DNA of 64,000 bases from Bacteroidales bacterium (GCA_016933335.1 JAFGBD010000074.1:22353-86352), one strand, 5' to 3'. Positions 51,470-61,440 are shown, counted from the stretch's first letter. The notes: generated by a model not told the origin, from the letters alone. Numbers and translations: made by a program.

Positions 51470-53137
51470 ATGAAAAAGTTAGTTTACCTGTCAATAGGCC
51501 TTATAGTGGCAGTTTTTGTATTATCATGCGAGGATGAATTTCTGTTTCCACGCATTCACGATGATGATAGTGAAATTACAGATACTACACAACAGACCAG
51601 TAACCTGCAGGATACCTTGTTTATCAAGAATTTGTCAGGTTATGTGCAAAAAGGCCCTTTTATCAATGGCAGTTCCATCACCATTTCAGAATTAAAAGGC
51701 AATTTAGCTCCAACGGGGATCAACTATAATACCCAGATCGTTGATAACAAAGGTACCTATGGCATCAAAGATATCAAGTTTACATCGGAATATATTGAAC
51801 TGAAAGCAACCGGTTTTTACTTCAATGAAGTTGCCGGTCAGAAATCTTCTGCACAACTTACATTATATGCTTTATCAGATTTAACAGATACAACCAGCCT
51901 GAATGTAAATGTATTGTCCAATCTTGAAAAAAGACGGGTGGAATATCTTGTCTCTGAAGGCCATTCATTTCGTGAAGCCAAGCAGAAAGCCCAGCAAGAT
52001 ATTCTCGCAATTTTCAGCATTGATCCTGACACCATCAGAGAGTCTGAACTTCTTGATATATCAAAAGATGGAGAGGATAATGCCATTCTGCTCGCTATCT
52101 CCGTTATACTTCAGGGAAACAGATCGGAAGCAGATCTGAGTGAGCTGATGGCCAATATCAGCACAGATATAAGGGAAGACGGGATTCTAAACAGTGAATC
52201 CACTGGCTCTGAACTGATCAACCATTGCAAATACCTGGATTTGGGCACTATAAGACAAAATCTCGTTAACAGATACAATAACCTGGGAACGGAAGCTGTC
52301 ATACCCGATTTTGAAAAATTCATCCTGAAATTCATTGACAGTACTGAGTTTGTATTCACAAATGATATTGAATACCCTGAATTCAGCAGTTACGGGGAAA
52401 ATATCCTTTTTGCCGGAAAAGACACGTTTGTTGCTCGCAAAGATTATAGCATGGCTGCCGATTTACCAGTCGGAACTTCACTGAAAATTGTTATGAAAGG
52501 AGGGATGTGGTATTATAACGTGATGCCAAACGGACCGGTTAACTGGAATATCACCACCTATGATTTTTCAAGCCGGATGCAGACTTTCACTGCTGTTGAA
52601 GACGGTAAAAGTTGTGATCTTACCATCATGTTTGACCCACCTGAAAATCAGGGTGATTTAACAATAGAATATTATGAAAATGGTTCTCTTACGCCGACAA
52701 AAATTAAACACCTGACCATTACCAACAGTGACGGGCAGGTACCTGTTCCGCCGGAAAACGATTCAACCCTCTACCCATTCAGAACAGAAACCGGACTCAA
52801 TATTCTCTCCCCTTTAAATGACACATTTTATGTAGATACAACATATGTCATGGCATTTAATATTGCAGACATGGATACAATACATTTAACCTTGACCGGG
52901 GGTACCTGGGAATATGAATATATCCCCGGAGCGCAAGCACTTTGGTATGCCACAGATTATGACAGTAATACAAAATCGCAGAGGTTTGTATTTTCCGGAC
53001 CCATCATGGAGGGATATGAAATACGGTTCAGGTTTACGGGTACAGAATACATTGAACCAGTCAATATTGAATATACAGAATACATTAATCGCAATGTGTA
53101 TATATGGAGCAGATCCGTAACCATTCTTCCATATTAA
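51470..53137 (+). CDS. Lipoprotein of unknown function (QKGPF family)
   Basis: A 555-aa lipoprotein with a type II signal and lipobox VFVLSC. After a Thr/Asp-rich linker comes a conserved module (residues about 55-290) beginning SGYVQKGPFINGSSITISEL and including YIELKATGFYFNEVAGQKSSAQLTL-type and NVNVLSNLEKRRVEYLV-type segments. I recognise this pattern from other Bacteroidota lipoproteins, but no function is known to me. The C-terminal half has two repeats of a beta-type unit (GGMWYYNVMPNGPVNWNITTYD and GGTWEYEYIPGAQALWYATDYD). Surface exposure is likely but not shown. Confidence 0.75.
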   Translation: MKKLVYLSIGLIVAVFVLSCEDEFLFPRIHDDDSEITDTTQQTSNLQDTLFIKNLSGYVQKGPFINGSSITISELKGNLAPTGINYNTQIVDNKGTYGIKDIKFTSEYIELKATGFYFNEVAGQKSSAQLTLYALSDLTDTTSLNVNVLSNLEKRRVEYLVSEGHSFREAKQKAQQDILAIFSIDPDTIRESELLDISKDGEDNAILLAISVILQGNRSEADLSELMANISTDIREDGILNSESTGSELINHCKYLDLGTIRQNLVNRYNNLGTEAVIPDFEKFILKFIDSTEFVFTNDIEYPEFSSYGENILFAGKDTFVARKDYSMAADLPVGTSLKIVMKGGMWYYNVMPNGPVNWNITTYDFSSRMQTFTAVEDGKSCDLTIMFDPPENQGDLTIEYYENGSLTPTKIKHLTITNSDGQVPVPPENDSTLYPFRTETGLNILSPLNDTFYVDTTYVMAFNIADMDTIHLTLTGGTWEYEYIPGAQALWYATDYDSNTKSQRFVFSGPIMEGYEIRFRFTGTEYIEPVNIEYTEYINRNVYIWSRSVTILPY

Positions 53138-53252
53138 AAAGGAATCCGTAATTAAGATTTGTGATAATGTTGCAAGTTTCGAAGGTCATAATTCTATTTC
53201 ATATCCCATAGCAATAATCCCAATATGCTAAACTATCCTAGCACCTGTTTGA

Positions 53253-53275
53253 AGGCAGGAAGGCTCATCCTGCCT
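53253..53275 (-). terminator. Stem-loop directly after the ABC permease gene
   Basis: AGGCAGGA, 7-nt loop, TCCTGCCT: a perfect 8-bp G/C-rich stem starting 1 nt after the stop codon. No T-run follows on the minus strand, so it may be a weak terminator or an mRNA 3'-end stabiliser. Confidence 0.4.
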
Positions 53276-53276
53276 G

Positions 53277-55634
53277 CTATTCGTAACGGAGTGCTTCTAC
53301 CGGATTCCTGCTTGCTAACCTGAAGCTTTGCCAGCTAACTGTTAAAAATGCAACCAATATTGCTGCCAGGCCGGCTGCCAGAAACACCCACCACTTTATT
53401 TGCGTATGATAGGCGAAGTTCTGAAGCCATTTATTCATGGCATACCAGGCAACCGGACTGGCCAGTAAAATTGAAATCATTACCCATAACAGAAACTCTT
53501 TTGACAGCAACGTGAAAATTTCATACTTTCCAGCCCCGTTTGTTTTTCTGATACCCACCTCTTTTCGGCGGCGTTCTATGATATAGGACGATAATCCTAT
53601 CAGTCCGAGACATGATATAATAATTGCCAGTAAAGAGAAATAGTTGAATATTTTTTGCATTCGTCTTTCTGCGCGATAAAGATTGTCATACTCCCTGTCA
53701 AGGAAATTGAAGTATAGGGGTGAGTCAGGATCCAGCTTTTTAGCTGTCTTTTCGATGTAATCCACTGTGGCCGTTATATGATCAGGATTCATGCGGATGA
53801 AGCAAACATAATACTGATCAGGATTCATATACATCACAAGTGGTTCAATTTTATTATGTACGGATTTAAAATGAAAATTTTTAACCACTCCGATAATTTT
53901 TGTTTTATCTTCCCATGCTGACAATGTTTTACCGATCGGTTCTTTAAAACCTATTATCTCCGCAGCCTTTTCATTGATAATTGTGGATGATGAGTCAGAA
54001 GGATAATCCGCTGAAAAAAAACGTCCCTCTGATAATTCAAGTTCAAAAGTCCTGATATATCCTTCATCCACGTTTACCATATGAAACAAGATATTATCAT
54101 CCGGATTTTTACCCTCCCAACCAAAACCATCCGTAGAGTTTATGATATATGTAGGCAGTTGATTGGAAAAGCATGCACTTTGGATATCAGTATTTTTAAG
54201 TAGCTCATTCTTCAGTGTATTTCTTTTTTGTCTGAGTTCGGGTCCGACATAAAAGTAGCCGATGTTATCCTTGTTCAATCCGAGTTTTTTGTTTTGCATA
54301 TACCGCAGTTGGCTGCCAATAATCATCGTACAGATAATAAGAAAAACAGAAAGAGAAAACTGAACAATCACCAGCACGCGTCGAAGTCCGCTATTACCGG
54401 GATTTTTATTGAGTACTCCTTTAAGCACATTTACAGGTTTGAAAGCAGACAAGTAGAATGCCGGGTAACTGCCTGCCAGCAGTCCGGTAAAAATAACAAG
54501 CGCCAGCAGGCAGACATATAAATGCAAACTCCGGTAATTTATATCCAGTTGTTTTCCAGCAAGCTGATTGAATGTTGGTAATAAAATCTCTACCAGTATC
54601 ATGGCGATGATATGGGCAACAAATGCAATTAAAATGGTTTCTCCGATAAACTGAGTGATCAGTTTTCTTTTTCCGGCACCGGCAACCTTGCGCAGTCCAA
54701 TTTCTTTAGCTCTCCTGGCCGACTGGGCAGTAGAGAGGTTCATAAAATTGATGCATGCTATTAAAAGAACGAATATCGCTACTATGCTGAAGATTCTGAC
54801 ATAGGCAATATCACCGTGACCTCCCAGATCAGCTGCAAATTTTCCGGAAGAATAAAGATGAATTTTTTTTACATTCTGAAGAAAGATTTCAGTTGTGGAA
54901 CCTTCATGATATTTTTTACACTGGTCTTTTATTTTCTCATTGACTTTTTTACTGTCAGCATCCTTCTGAAGCTGAACATAAGTGTAATGTGAATTATTAC
55001 CCCAGTCATTGATATCGGTTCCTGTTTCTTTCAGATAAATGAAAGGCATAAGGAAATTAAAATCCAGATGGCTGTTCCGGCGTGGTTTTTTTATCACGCC
55101 CGTCACTTTAATCAGGTGCCCTTTATTAATATCTAATGTACTTCCAATGGGATCTTCCAATCCAAAATATTTTTCTGCCATCTCTTCAGTAAGTATCACT
55201 GAATGGGGTTCAACAAGTGCAGTTTGAATATCCCCCTTAATAAACTGAATACTGAACATCTCTAAAAAGTCCTGGTCAACATTCTCAAACCTTTCAGTGA
55301 TGTAGCCATCATCTTTTTGTACAAGCCAGTAATTTGACTTGTACCTTGCTGCCCTGATGATTTCAGGAAAATCTTCTTTCAGCGCAGGGGCTAATCCGCT
55401 GGGTGTTACAGCCACAGGGAATATTTCTTCTCCGGCATAATGCTGGTTTTCAAGCACACGATACAGATCACCGGCATTTTCATAAAACTTATCATAACTG
55501 ATTTCATCCTGTACCCAAAGAAGTATCAGAAACGTACAGGTCATACCGATGGCAAGGCCGCTGATATTTATGAATGAATATGCCGGAAACCGTCTGATAT
55601 TACGAAATATTATTTTAAGATAGTTGATGATCAT
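53277..55634 (-). CDS. MacB/FtsX-type ABC transporter permease
   Basis: A 785-aa inner-membrane permease of the MacB type with two FtsX modules. The first TM (SFINISGLAIGMTCTFLILLWVQDE) precedes a periplasmic domain (about 50-270). Three TMs with the EIGLRKVAGAGKRKLITQFIGE coupling segment follow, then a second copy with RRKEVGIRKTNGAGKYEIFTLL. Such proteins move antibiotics, lipoproteins or signals from the periplasm with a separate ATPase. No ATPase gene is next to it. A sigma-54 promoter lies upstream. Confidence 0.93.
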   Translation of the reverse strand: MIINYLKIIFRNIRRFPAYSFINISGLAIGMTCTFLILLWVQDEISYDKFYENAGDLYRVLENQHYAGEEIFPVAVTPSGLAPALKEDFPEIIRAARYKSNYWLVQKDDGYITERFENVDQDFLEMFSIQFIKGDIQTALVEPHSVILTEEMAEKYFGLEDPIGSTLDINKGHLIKVTGVIKKPRRNSHLDFNFLMPFIYLKETGTDINDWGNNSHYTYVQLQKDADSKKVNEKIKDQCKKYHEGSTTEIFLQNVKKIHLYSSGKFAADLGGHGDIAYVRIFSIVAIFVLLIACINFMNLSTAQSARRAKEIGLRKVAGAGKRKLITQFIGETILIAFVAHIIAMILVEILLPTFNQLAGKQLDINYRSLHLYVCLLALVIFTGLLAGSYPAFYLSAFKPVNVLKGVLNKNPGNSGLRRVLVIVQFSLSVFLIICTMIIGSQLRYMQNKKLGLNKDNIGYFYVGPELRQKRNTLKNELLKNTDIQSACFSNQLPTYIINSTDGFGWEGKNPDDNILFHMVNVDEGYIRTFELELSEGRFFSADYPSDSSSTIINEKAAEIIGFKEPIGKTLSAWEDKTKIIGVVKNFHFKSVHNKIEPLVMYMNPDQYYVCFIRMNPDHITATVDYIEKTAKKLDPDSPLYFNFLDREYDNLYRAERRMQKIFNYFSLLAIIISCLGLIGLSSYIIERRRKEVGIRKTNGAGKYEIFTLLSKEFLLWVMISILLASPVAWYAMNKWLQNFAYHTQIKWWVFLAAGLAAILVAFLTVSWQSFRLASRNPVEALRYE

Positions 55635-55705
55635 TTGTTCGCTTTTTTACTGTAAATATCGTAAGGTTAAACAAGGAATACCATGGCAAATTTTTGATAC
55701 AGGCA

Positions 55706-55720
55706 TGGCACTGAAATTGG
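55706..55720 (+). promoter_or_regulatory. Possible weak sigma-54 promoter toward the regulator gene
   Basis: TGGCAC-N5-TTGG has an exact -24 box and one mismatch in the -12 box (TTGC expected). It points to the NtrC-type gene 225 nt downstream. It overlaps the tandem repeat and may be coincidental. Confidence 0.25.
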
Positions 55721-55730
55721 TACTGAAATT
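55707..55730. repeat. 12-bp tandem repeat in the permease leader
   Basis: GGCACTGAAATT is followed at once by GGTACTGAAATT (11 of 12 identical). It lies just downstream of the predicted sigma-54 start on the minus strand. Confidence 0.6.
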
Positions 55731-55743
55731 ACTTTTAAGAATA

Positions 55744-55758
55744 TGCAATACCCGTGCC
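55744..55758 (-). promoter_or_regulatory. Sigma-54 promoter of the ABC permease
   Basis: On the minus strand GGCACG-N4-TTGCA, matching the -24/-12 consensus TGGCACG-N4-TTGCA except for the first base. It lies about 110 bp upstream of the permease ATG and next to a gene for a sigma-54 activator. Confidence 0.75.
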
Positions 55759-55800
55759 TAAAAATATTGTATATTGTATATCAGATAATTAAGATTGTTC

Positions 55801-55840
55801 TTTAGACATCATGGTTGTTTATATGTCTAAAATTTGGACA
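55801..55840. promoter_or_regulatory. Putative upstream activator sites (TGTCyAAA half-sites)
   Basis: TTTAGACAT-N13-ATGTCTAAA is a perfect 9-bp inverted repeat (55801-55831). A second near-palindrome, TGTCTAAA-A-TTTGGACA (55824-55840), shares its right arm, giving three half-sites. They lie 43-82 bp upstream of the sigma-54 -24 box, the usual distance for an activator of the NtrC family. Confidence 0.6.
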
Positions 55841-55944
55841 ATTGAAAGCTAAATTTTGTACATTTAACCGTTATTTAGTCATTGTCAATCTTTGCTTTCA
55901 ATGACTTAAAGCAGGCGGATTTGCGATAAACAAATTTCATTGTC

Positions 55945-57309
55945 ATGAGATCCAGTATACTAATAATTGACGATCATAAATCTGTACTGAAAGCGCTTGC
56001 GCAGTTACTTGAACAGGAATTTGATGAGGTCACGGCTATTGCCAATCCCAACCAGATACCCAGTCTGGTTAAAGAAGATAGTTTTGATGTCGTATTGCTC
56101 GACATGAATTTTTCTGCGGGGATCAACACGGGGAACGAAGGGATATACTGGCTAAGCCGTATATTGAAGATTGATCCCCTTGCAGTCGTAGTGATGATAA
56201 CCGCATATGGGGATGTTGAACTGGCTGTAAAAGCTATGAAAGAGGGAGCTACTGACTTTGTGATGAAACCATGGGACAATCAGAGGCTGATTGCTACGAT
56301 TCAGTCTGCATACAAACTAAGGAAATCGAAAATTGAGATAAAAAATTATCAGGAAAAACAATCACATCTCATTGAAGAGATTGACAAACCTTTCTGCCGG
56401 CCCATTGGCAAGTCGCCTGTATTTTTAAAAATTTTGAACGAGGCCGGAAAAGTTGCCGGAACCGACGCCAATGTTCTCATACTTGGTGAAAACGGAACCG
56501 GGAAAGAACTAATTGCCCGCGAGATCCACAGGCAATCCGGAAGATCGCGACAACTTCTGGTTAATGTAGACATGGGATCAATAACAGAGACACTGTTTGA
56601 AAGCGAAATGTTCGGCCATGTCAGGGGAGCATTTACTGATGCCAAAACTGACAAGGCAGGAAGATTCGAAATAGCTTCGGGCGGCACACTATTTCTCGAT
56701 GAAATTGGAAACCTATCCCTTTCTATGCAGGCAAAGTTGTTGACAGCCATAAATAACAGGGAAATAATCAAGGTCGGTGCCACCAGGCCATTACCTGTTG
56801 ATATCAGGCTCATTTGTGCCACCAACAGAGACCTGAAAAGCATGGTAACCAGTGATCTCTTCCGTGAAGATTTGTATTACCGTATCAATACAATCGAAAT
56901 TACACTGCCGCCACTGAGGGAAAGGACAGAAGATATTGAATTGCTGGCCGGACATTTTCTTCTGGAATATGCTTTAAAGTATAATAAACCAATGTTGAGA
57001 TTCAGTCCAAAAGCCGTGAATAAGCTGCAAAAGCATTATTGGCCGGGTAATATAAGGGAATTAAGACATACTGTGGAAAAAGCAGTTATTTTAACAGAAT
57101 CGGATATCATCCGTCCGGAGGATTTTTTATTGTCAACACAATCAAGGCAGCCACTTCTTTCCACAAAACCGATTTCCCTGGCAGAGATGGAAAAACAGGC
57201 CATCATCAAATCACTGGAAAATAATCGTGGAAATGTTCTGAAAGCAGCTAAAGAGCTGGGACTGGCCAGGCAGACATTGTATAATAAAATGGGGAAATAT
57301 AATCTTTGA
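55945..57309 (+). CDS. NtrC-family sigma-54-dependent response regulator
   Basis: A 454-aa activator. The receiver (residues 1-125) has the acidic pair IIDDH and phosphoacceptor D53 (LLDMNF). The AAA+ domain (about 150-385) has Walker A GENGTGKEL, the GAFTDA form of the GAFTGA loop that contacts sigma-54, and Walker B TLFLDEIG. A Fis-type helix-turn-helix ends it (NVLKAAKELGLARQTLYNKM). The kinase gene follows after 52 nt. The divergent permease has a sigma-54 promoter and palindromes, so it is the likely target. Confidence 0.95.
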   Translation: MRSSILIIDDHKSVLKALAQLLEQEFDEVTAIANPNQIPSLVKEDSFDVVLLDMNFSAGINTGNEGIYWLSRILKIDPLAVVVMITAYGDVELAVKAMKEGATDFVMKPWDNQRLIATIQSAYKLRKSKIEIKNYQEKQSHLIEEIDKPFCRPIGKSPVFLKILNEAGKVAGTDANVLILGENGTGKELIAREIHRQSGRSRQLLVNVDMGSITETLFESEMFGHVRGAFTDAKTDKAGRFEIASGGTLFLDEIGNLSLSMQAKLLTAINNREIIKVGATRPLPVDIRLICATNRDLKSMVTSDLFREDLYYRINTIEITLPPLRERTEDIELLAGHFLLEYALKYNKPMLRFSPKAVNKLQKHYWPGNIRELRHTVEKAVILTESDIIRPEDFLLSTQSRQPLLSTKPISLAEMEKQAIIKSLENNRGNVLKAAKELGLARQTLYNKMGKYNL

Positions 57310-57361
57310 GTCAGGCTGTCAGAATTTATATCATTGCAGAAGACTATCAAACCACATCAAA

Positions 57362-58720
57362 ATGATCCTCAAAAAATATTACATAAACATTACCATCCGT
57401 GTAGCACTGATAGTGATAACATGTTATTCCTTTTCACTGTTCCTGCAGAAAATCGGTGAAGAATATTATTATACAGTTGCAGGCATCGCTTTTCTTATCA
57501 TTTTACAGGGAGTATTGATGGTGAAGTATTTAAACAGGATAAACCGCGATCTGGCCCTGTTTCTCAATGCAGTTAGAAACCACGATTCTTCTCTCGTATT
57601 TCCGCCTTTAGCAAAAAACAGATCTTATAAGGAATTGCAAAACGGTTTGAACGATGTTAATAAGATCATACAGCAAATCAAAACCGACAATGAAAAGAAA
57701 AGTATGTATTTAAGAAATGTCATCGATCATGTGGATGTCGGATTACTTGCTTTTAACCAGGATGGTGATATTGAATTTTTCAATCATGCCGCATCAATCA
57801 TAACAGGAGTTCAGCAGATAAAGAATATTCATGATTTTGGAAAATGGAATCAGGATTTTCTAAATACACTTTGCTCAATCAAGCCCGGTGAAACTAAAGT
57901 ACTAAAAACCTCCTTCAGCCAAAATCAATATGATCTAGCCGTAAAAGCCAGTATGTACAGATTTGAGGAACAGGAAATAAAACTATTATCTTTTCAGAAT
58001 ATTAAATATGAACTTGAAAGGAGAGAACTGGAATCCTGGCAAAAATTAATCCGTGTGCTCAACCATGAGATCATGAATTCCCTCAGCCCGGTTATATCAC
58101 TGACCAAAACCCTGATAGACTATTTTAAAAATTGCGATAATTCAACAAAACCGATGACAGCCATTAATGAAAAAATCGTTCAGAAAACGTTAAACGGTTT
58201 GTCTACCATTGAAGAAACAGGGACAGGCCTGATCGAGTTTGTAAATCACTACCGTTCCATTACTTCATTACCAAAACCAATCCTGAAAAAGGAAAGGGCA
58301 GATGTGTTATTTCGAAATATACTGACCTTGCTGAATGAACAGGTGAAATCAGAAAAAATTGACATAAAAACAGAAATTATTCCGGACGATTTAGTGATTG
58401 CTGCTGATATCAACCAGCTGTCCCAGGTAATCATTAACCTCATTTTTAATTCGATTGAGGCATTAAAAGATACAGACATGGGAATGATTAAGCTCAGTTC
58501 CTTTAAAGATGAAAGTGGAAGGATTATCATCGAAATTATGGACAACGGCCCGGGTATTTCTTCTGAGATAATTGAAGATATTTTTATACCCTTTTTTACC
58601 ACAAAAGAAAATGGATCAGGCATTGGCTTAAGCCTGGCCAGACAGATCATGAGATTGCACAACGGAACAATTCATGTCCGATCCCTGCCCCGAGAGACCA
58701 TATTTACCTTAAAGTTTTAA
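57362..58720 (+). CDS. Sensor histidine kinase, partner of the NtrC-type regulator
   Basis: A 452-aa membrane kinase. Two TM helices (about 10-28 and 36-55) with almost no periplasmic loop suggest sensing in the membrane or cytoplasm. A PAS-like domain (NVIDHVDVGLLAFNQDGDIEFF) follows, then the phospho-His in LNHEIMNSLSPVISL and an ATPase domain with the N box (QVIINLIFNSIEAL), IMDNGPGIS and GSGIGLSLARQIM. The arrangement resembles NtrY/AtoS-like partners. It begins 52 nt after the regulator and should be co-transcribed. Confidence 0.94.
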   Translation: MILKKYYINITIRVALIVITCYSFSLFLQKIGEEYYYTVAGIAFLIILQGVLMVKYLNRINRDLALFLNAVRNHDSSLVFPPLAKNRSYKELQNGLNDVNKIIQQIKTDNEKKSMYLRNVIDHVDVGLLAFNQDGDIEFFNHAASIITGVQQIKNIHDFGKWNQDFLNTLCSIKPGETKVLKTSFSQNQYDLAVKASMYRFEEQEIKLLSFQNIKYELERRELESWQKLIRVLNHEIMNSLSPVISLTKTLIDYFKNCDNSTKPMTAINEKIVQKTLNGLSTIEETGTGLIEFVNHYRSITSLPKPILKKERADVLFRNILTLLNEQVKSEKIDIKTEIIPDDLVIAADINQLSQVIINLIFNSIEALKDTDMGMIKLSSFKDESGRIIIEIMDNGPGISSEIIEDIFIPFFTTKENGSGIGLSLARQIMRLHNGTIHVRSLPRETIFTLKF

Positions 58721-58841
58721 AGTGTATTATGCGATATGTTCTTTGCCTGCCTTCCTGAATACCCTGCTCAGCAATATTCCCGATACAGGAGGAGTGTTAA
58801 TGGCAATGCCGGATGGCAGTGTTCAAGTGCATAAAAAGCAG

Positions 58842-61232
58842 TCAGAAAGTTATCCGGTACAGGATATCAGGAGTCATACCAAATCCGAGCTTTTTTAATT
58901 TGCCGGTTTCCGGATCGTATCTGATATCAAAAGGATTCCTGCGGTTAGTCAGGTTACGGATGTCAATTGCAATTTCCTGGGTTGATCGTTTTCCGCTGAA
59001 CTTCATTCCTGCTCTTAGATCTATACTGAAATATGCCGGTAGCTGTTCCGAAAAGGGATTGCTGAGATCGCAGACGGTTGAACCAGCTTCTGCTGAAGCA
59101 TTTAAATCGACAGGAGTATACCGCATGCCGCCTGCCCGGTTGATCTTAACATCGATCAATAGTTTTTTGATGAACCTGGCATTGCTTTTTCCCATGCCAA
59201 GCTGAAACTCTTTACCTCCAAGAATATTGAAGACATAATGACTGTTAAAAGCTGTATTTCTCAGTATGCCGTCACTACCACGGTATTTCGACTGGTAAAG
59301 AGACAGGGTGGTGAGATAATAGGTGCCGTGATTCATAAACTTCTCGGCAGTGAGCTCAATCCCATAGTTATAACCGGTACCATTATTTACAAGTGCACCG
59401 ACATTATCGATGATGTAGGATCGGCGGTTCAGCACCGAGTAGGTGCCGGAATCCTTTTCAACGGCGGCACTGGTAATGTATTGATAATAGATCTCAGCTT
59501 TAATGCGTGTCTTTCCTGAAAATATTTTATCATATCCGGCCACGAAGTGATGACTTTTTATAAAATCCAGCGCTTTGTTGGGAGTGCTGTATGTATGGTT
59601 ATCAATCAAAACCTTCTGGTTAACCAGATCGATTGGTGCAGCCATTGAATGCAGTCCGTATCCGATATTCAGGGTATTTCCGGGTAAAAATTCCCAGCTG
59701 AAACCGGCACGTGGTTCAACCGACCAGTTGCTGTTCGGGGTTTGAAAAAGGGAGCTGATGCCAATATTAAGCTGCATCCTGCTGTTGAACCTGTGCCTGA
59801 GCTGGACATAGGGCTGCCAAAGCATGTCTGCACCATCATGATTTCTTAAAACGCGGTGTTGTTGGATTCCTCCGTCGTAGATACTGTCCAGCAGGCTGAA
59901 AAACTTTTTCTCTATGGTTATTCCGGTTCGCATGGTGGTTTTGCTGCTGAGTTTCTTATTGAGGTAAAATCTGGCCATCAGTCTGGTACGTTGAAAATCG
60001 GAATAGTATTGCAGTGTGGGCTGCCTGTTTTCCGTGCTTAACGAATCCCATGAATTGAAGTTCCGGATGGTGGAAGCTGAGAGGATCAATTTCGTATAAG
60101 CAGTGGTTCCGATTGTAAAGGAGTGTGACAGACCGATTGTCCCGCTGCAGTTACTGTTCTCCAGGTCCATCTCATAATCTGATTCATAAGGCATCTGTTG
60201 CCTGGACTCTGTAGTATCCCTAGTGCTTTCAAGCATCTTGATCCTGCTGATCCCTCCCAGTCCAAACAGCGATATAGTCCCGTATTTCCGTCCGGGGAAA
60301 TTCAACTTAAAGGAAAGATCCTGGTAATCCGGTGTCGCAGAACCCATCACATTAAATCCTAACCTGCTGAGTGCTTTCAGGGATGAATACCGGTAATTGA
60401 CCAGATAAGATGAGCCTGTTTTCGCTGAGATCGGACCCTCGGCCCCGAATTCATAGCTGATAAGTCCTGCCTGTACAAGAAACTCATGTTTTTCATTGTT
60501 GCCGTTCCTCATATGCAGGTCAAAAATCCCGGAAATGGCATTGGCATATTCAGCCGGGAAAGCTCCGGTCAGGAAATCGGAATTGGAAAGCACATTGTTG
60601 TTCAGCATGCTGACAGGACCGCCGGTGGTGCTGCCATCACCAAAATGGCTCGGATTCGGTATATCAGCCCCGTCGAGCCTGAATACCAAACCAAAGGGCG
60701 AATTACCCCGTATGATGATTTCGTTGGTTGTTTCTGCAAGCATTTTAACACCGGCTAAGTTCATTGCCATGCGTGAAACATCATTGCCCGATCCGGCATA
60801 GCGCTGTGATTCCTCAACGGCAAAAGTGCGTGCGCTGATGGCGGCAAATGTGTTTAAGGTTTTTTCTTTCCTGTCAGATAACCTGATGGTGACTTCATCG
60901 ATCTGAATGGTGCTTTCTACGAGTTCAGCATATACCACCATTTCTTTTCCCATGATCACATCGAGGTTATTGATATTCATGGACTCATAACCAACTGAGC
61001 TTATCCGTAGAGAAACCCGTCCGACCGGGACCTTTTCAAATCTGAAATATCCGTTTTCATCTGAGATGACTCCTTTGTTAATGGCTGTACCTGTCAGGGT
61101 AATGGTAGCAAAAGGAACCGGGGCATGTGATTCTTTGTCAATAACACTTCCCCTGACTGTCTGGTGGTATTCCTGCGCATTCAGGACACATGACAGGATG
61201 CATGCCAATGAAATAGTAAGCTGTTTCTTCAT
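58842..61232 (-). CDS. TonB-dependent outer-membrane receptor
   Basis: A 796-aa outer-membrane transporter. A signal peptide (MKKQLTISLACILSCVLNAQ) precedes a CarboxypepD_reg-like beta-sandwich (about 25-110: GSVIDKESHAPVPFATITLTG), a plug domain (SRMAMNLAGVKML, IIIRGNSPFGLVFRLDGADIP, GAFPAEYANAISGIFDLHMR), and a 22-strand-type barrel. The ligand is unknown and no SusD-like gene is beside it. The track start at 61412 adds 60 residues without family features; the ATG at 61232 gives the signal peptide. Upstream is the AraC-type regulator on the same strand. Confidence 0.92.
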   Translation of the reverse strand: MKKQLTISLACILSCVLNAQEYHQTVRGSVIDKESHAPVPFATITLTGTAINKGVISDENGYFRFEKVPVGRVSLRISSVGYESMNINNLDVIMGKEMVVYAELVESTIQIDEVTIRLSDRKEKTLNTFAAISARTFAVEESQRYAGSGNDVSRMAMNLAGVKMLAETTNEIIIRGNSPFGLVFRLDGADIPNPSHFGDGSTTGGPVSMLNNNVLSNSDFLTGAFPAEYANAISGIFDLHMRNGNNEKHEFLVQAGLISYEFGAEGPISAKTGSSYLVNYRYSSLKALSRLGFNVMGSATPDYQDLSFKLNFPGRKYGTISLFGLGGISRIKMLESTRDTTESRQQMPYESDYEMDLENSNCSGTIGLSHSFTIGTTAYTKLILSASTIRNFNSWDSLSTENRQPTLQYYSDFQRTRLMARFYLNKKLSSKTTMRTGITIEKKFFSLLDSIYDGGIQQHRVLRNHDGADMLWQPYVQLRHRFNSRMQLNIGISSLFQTPNSNWSVEPRAGFSWEFLPGNTLNIGYGLHSMAAPIDLVNQKVLIDNHTYSTPNKALDFIKSHHFVAGYDKIFSGKTRIKAEIYYQYITSAAVEKDSGTYSVLNRRSYIIDNVGALVNNGTGYNYGIELTAEKFMNHGTYYLTTLSLYQSKYRGSDGILRNTAFNSHYVFNILGGKEFQLGMGKSNARFIKKLLIDVKINRAGGMRYTPVDLNASAEAGSTVCDLSNPFSEQLPAYFSIDLRAGMKFSGKRSTQEIAIDIRNLTNRRNPFDIRYDPETGKLKKLGFGMTPDILYRITF

Positions 61233-61440
61233 TTTTTTTCCGGTTAACTGTTCATTTTCTCCTGACAAAATTCCGGAATTGATTAACATGCATCGCCCGG
61301 GAATGAAGGAACGGACATCTGTATCATTTTCAGATACTATAAAATACAGAATTACAATAATATAAGAAAGAGCAGCCGGGACAAGACAGCTGGTTCGAAA
61401 ATATTGGCGCACCGGTCACCTGATACCTGACTGGTTGAAA

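Larger units (their letters stand above)
55635..55944. other. Regulatory gap between ABC permease and NtrC-type regulator
   Basis: No coding sequence. It holds a sigma-54 promoter toward the permease, tandem repeats in the permease leader, and inverted repeats that look like regulator-binding sites. These are listed separately. Confidence 0.7.
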
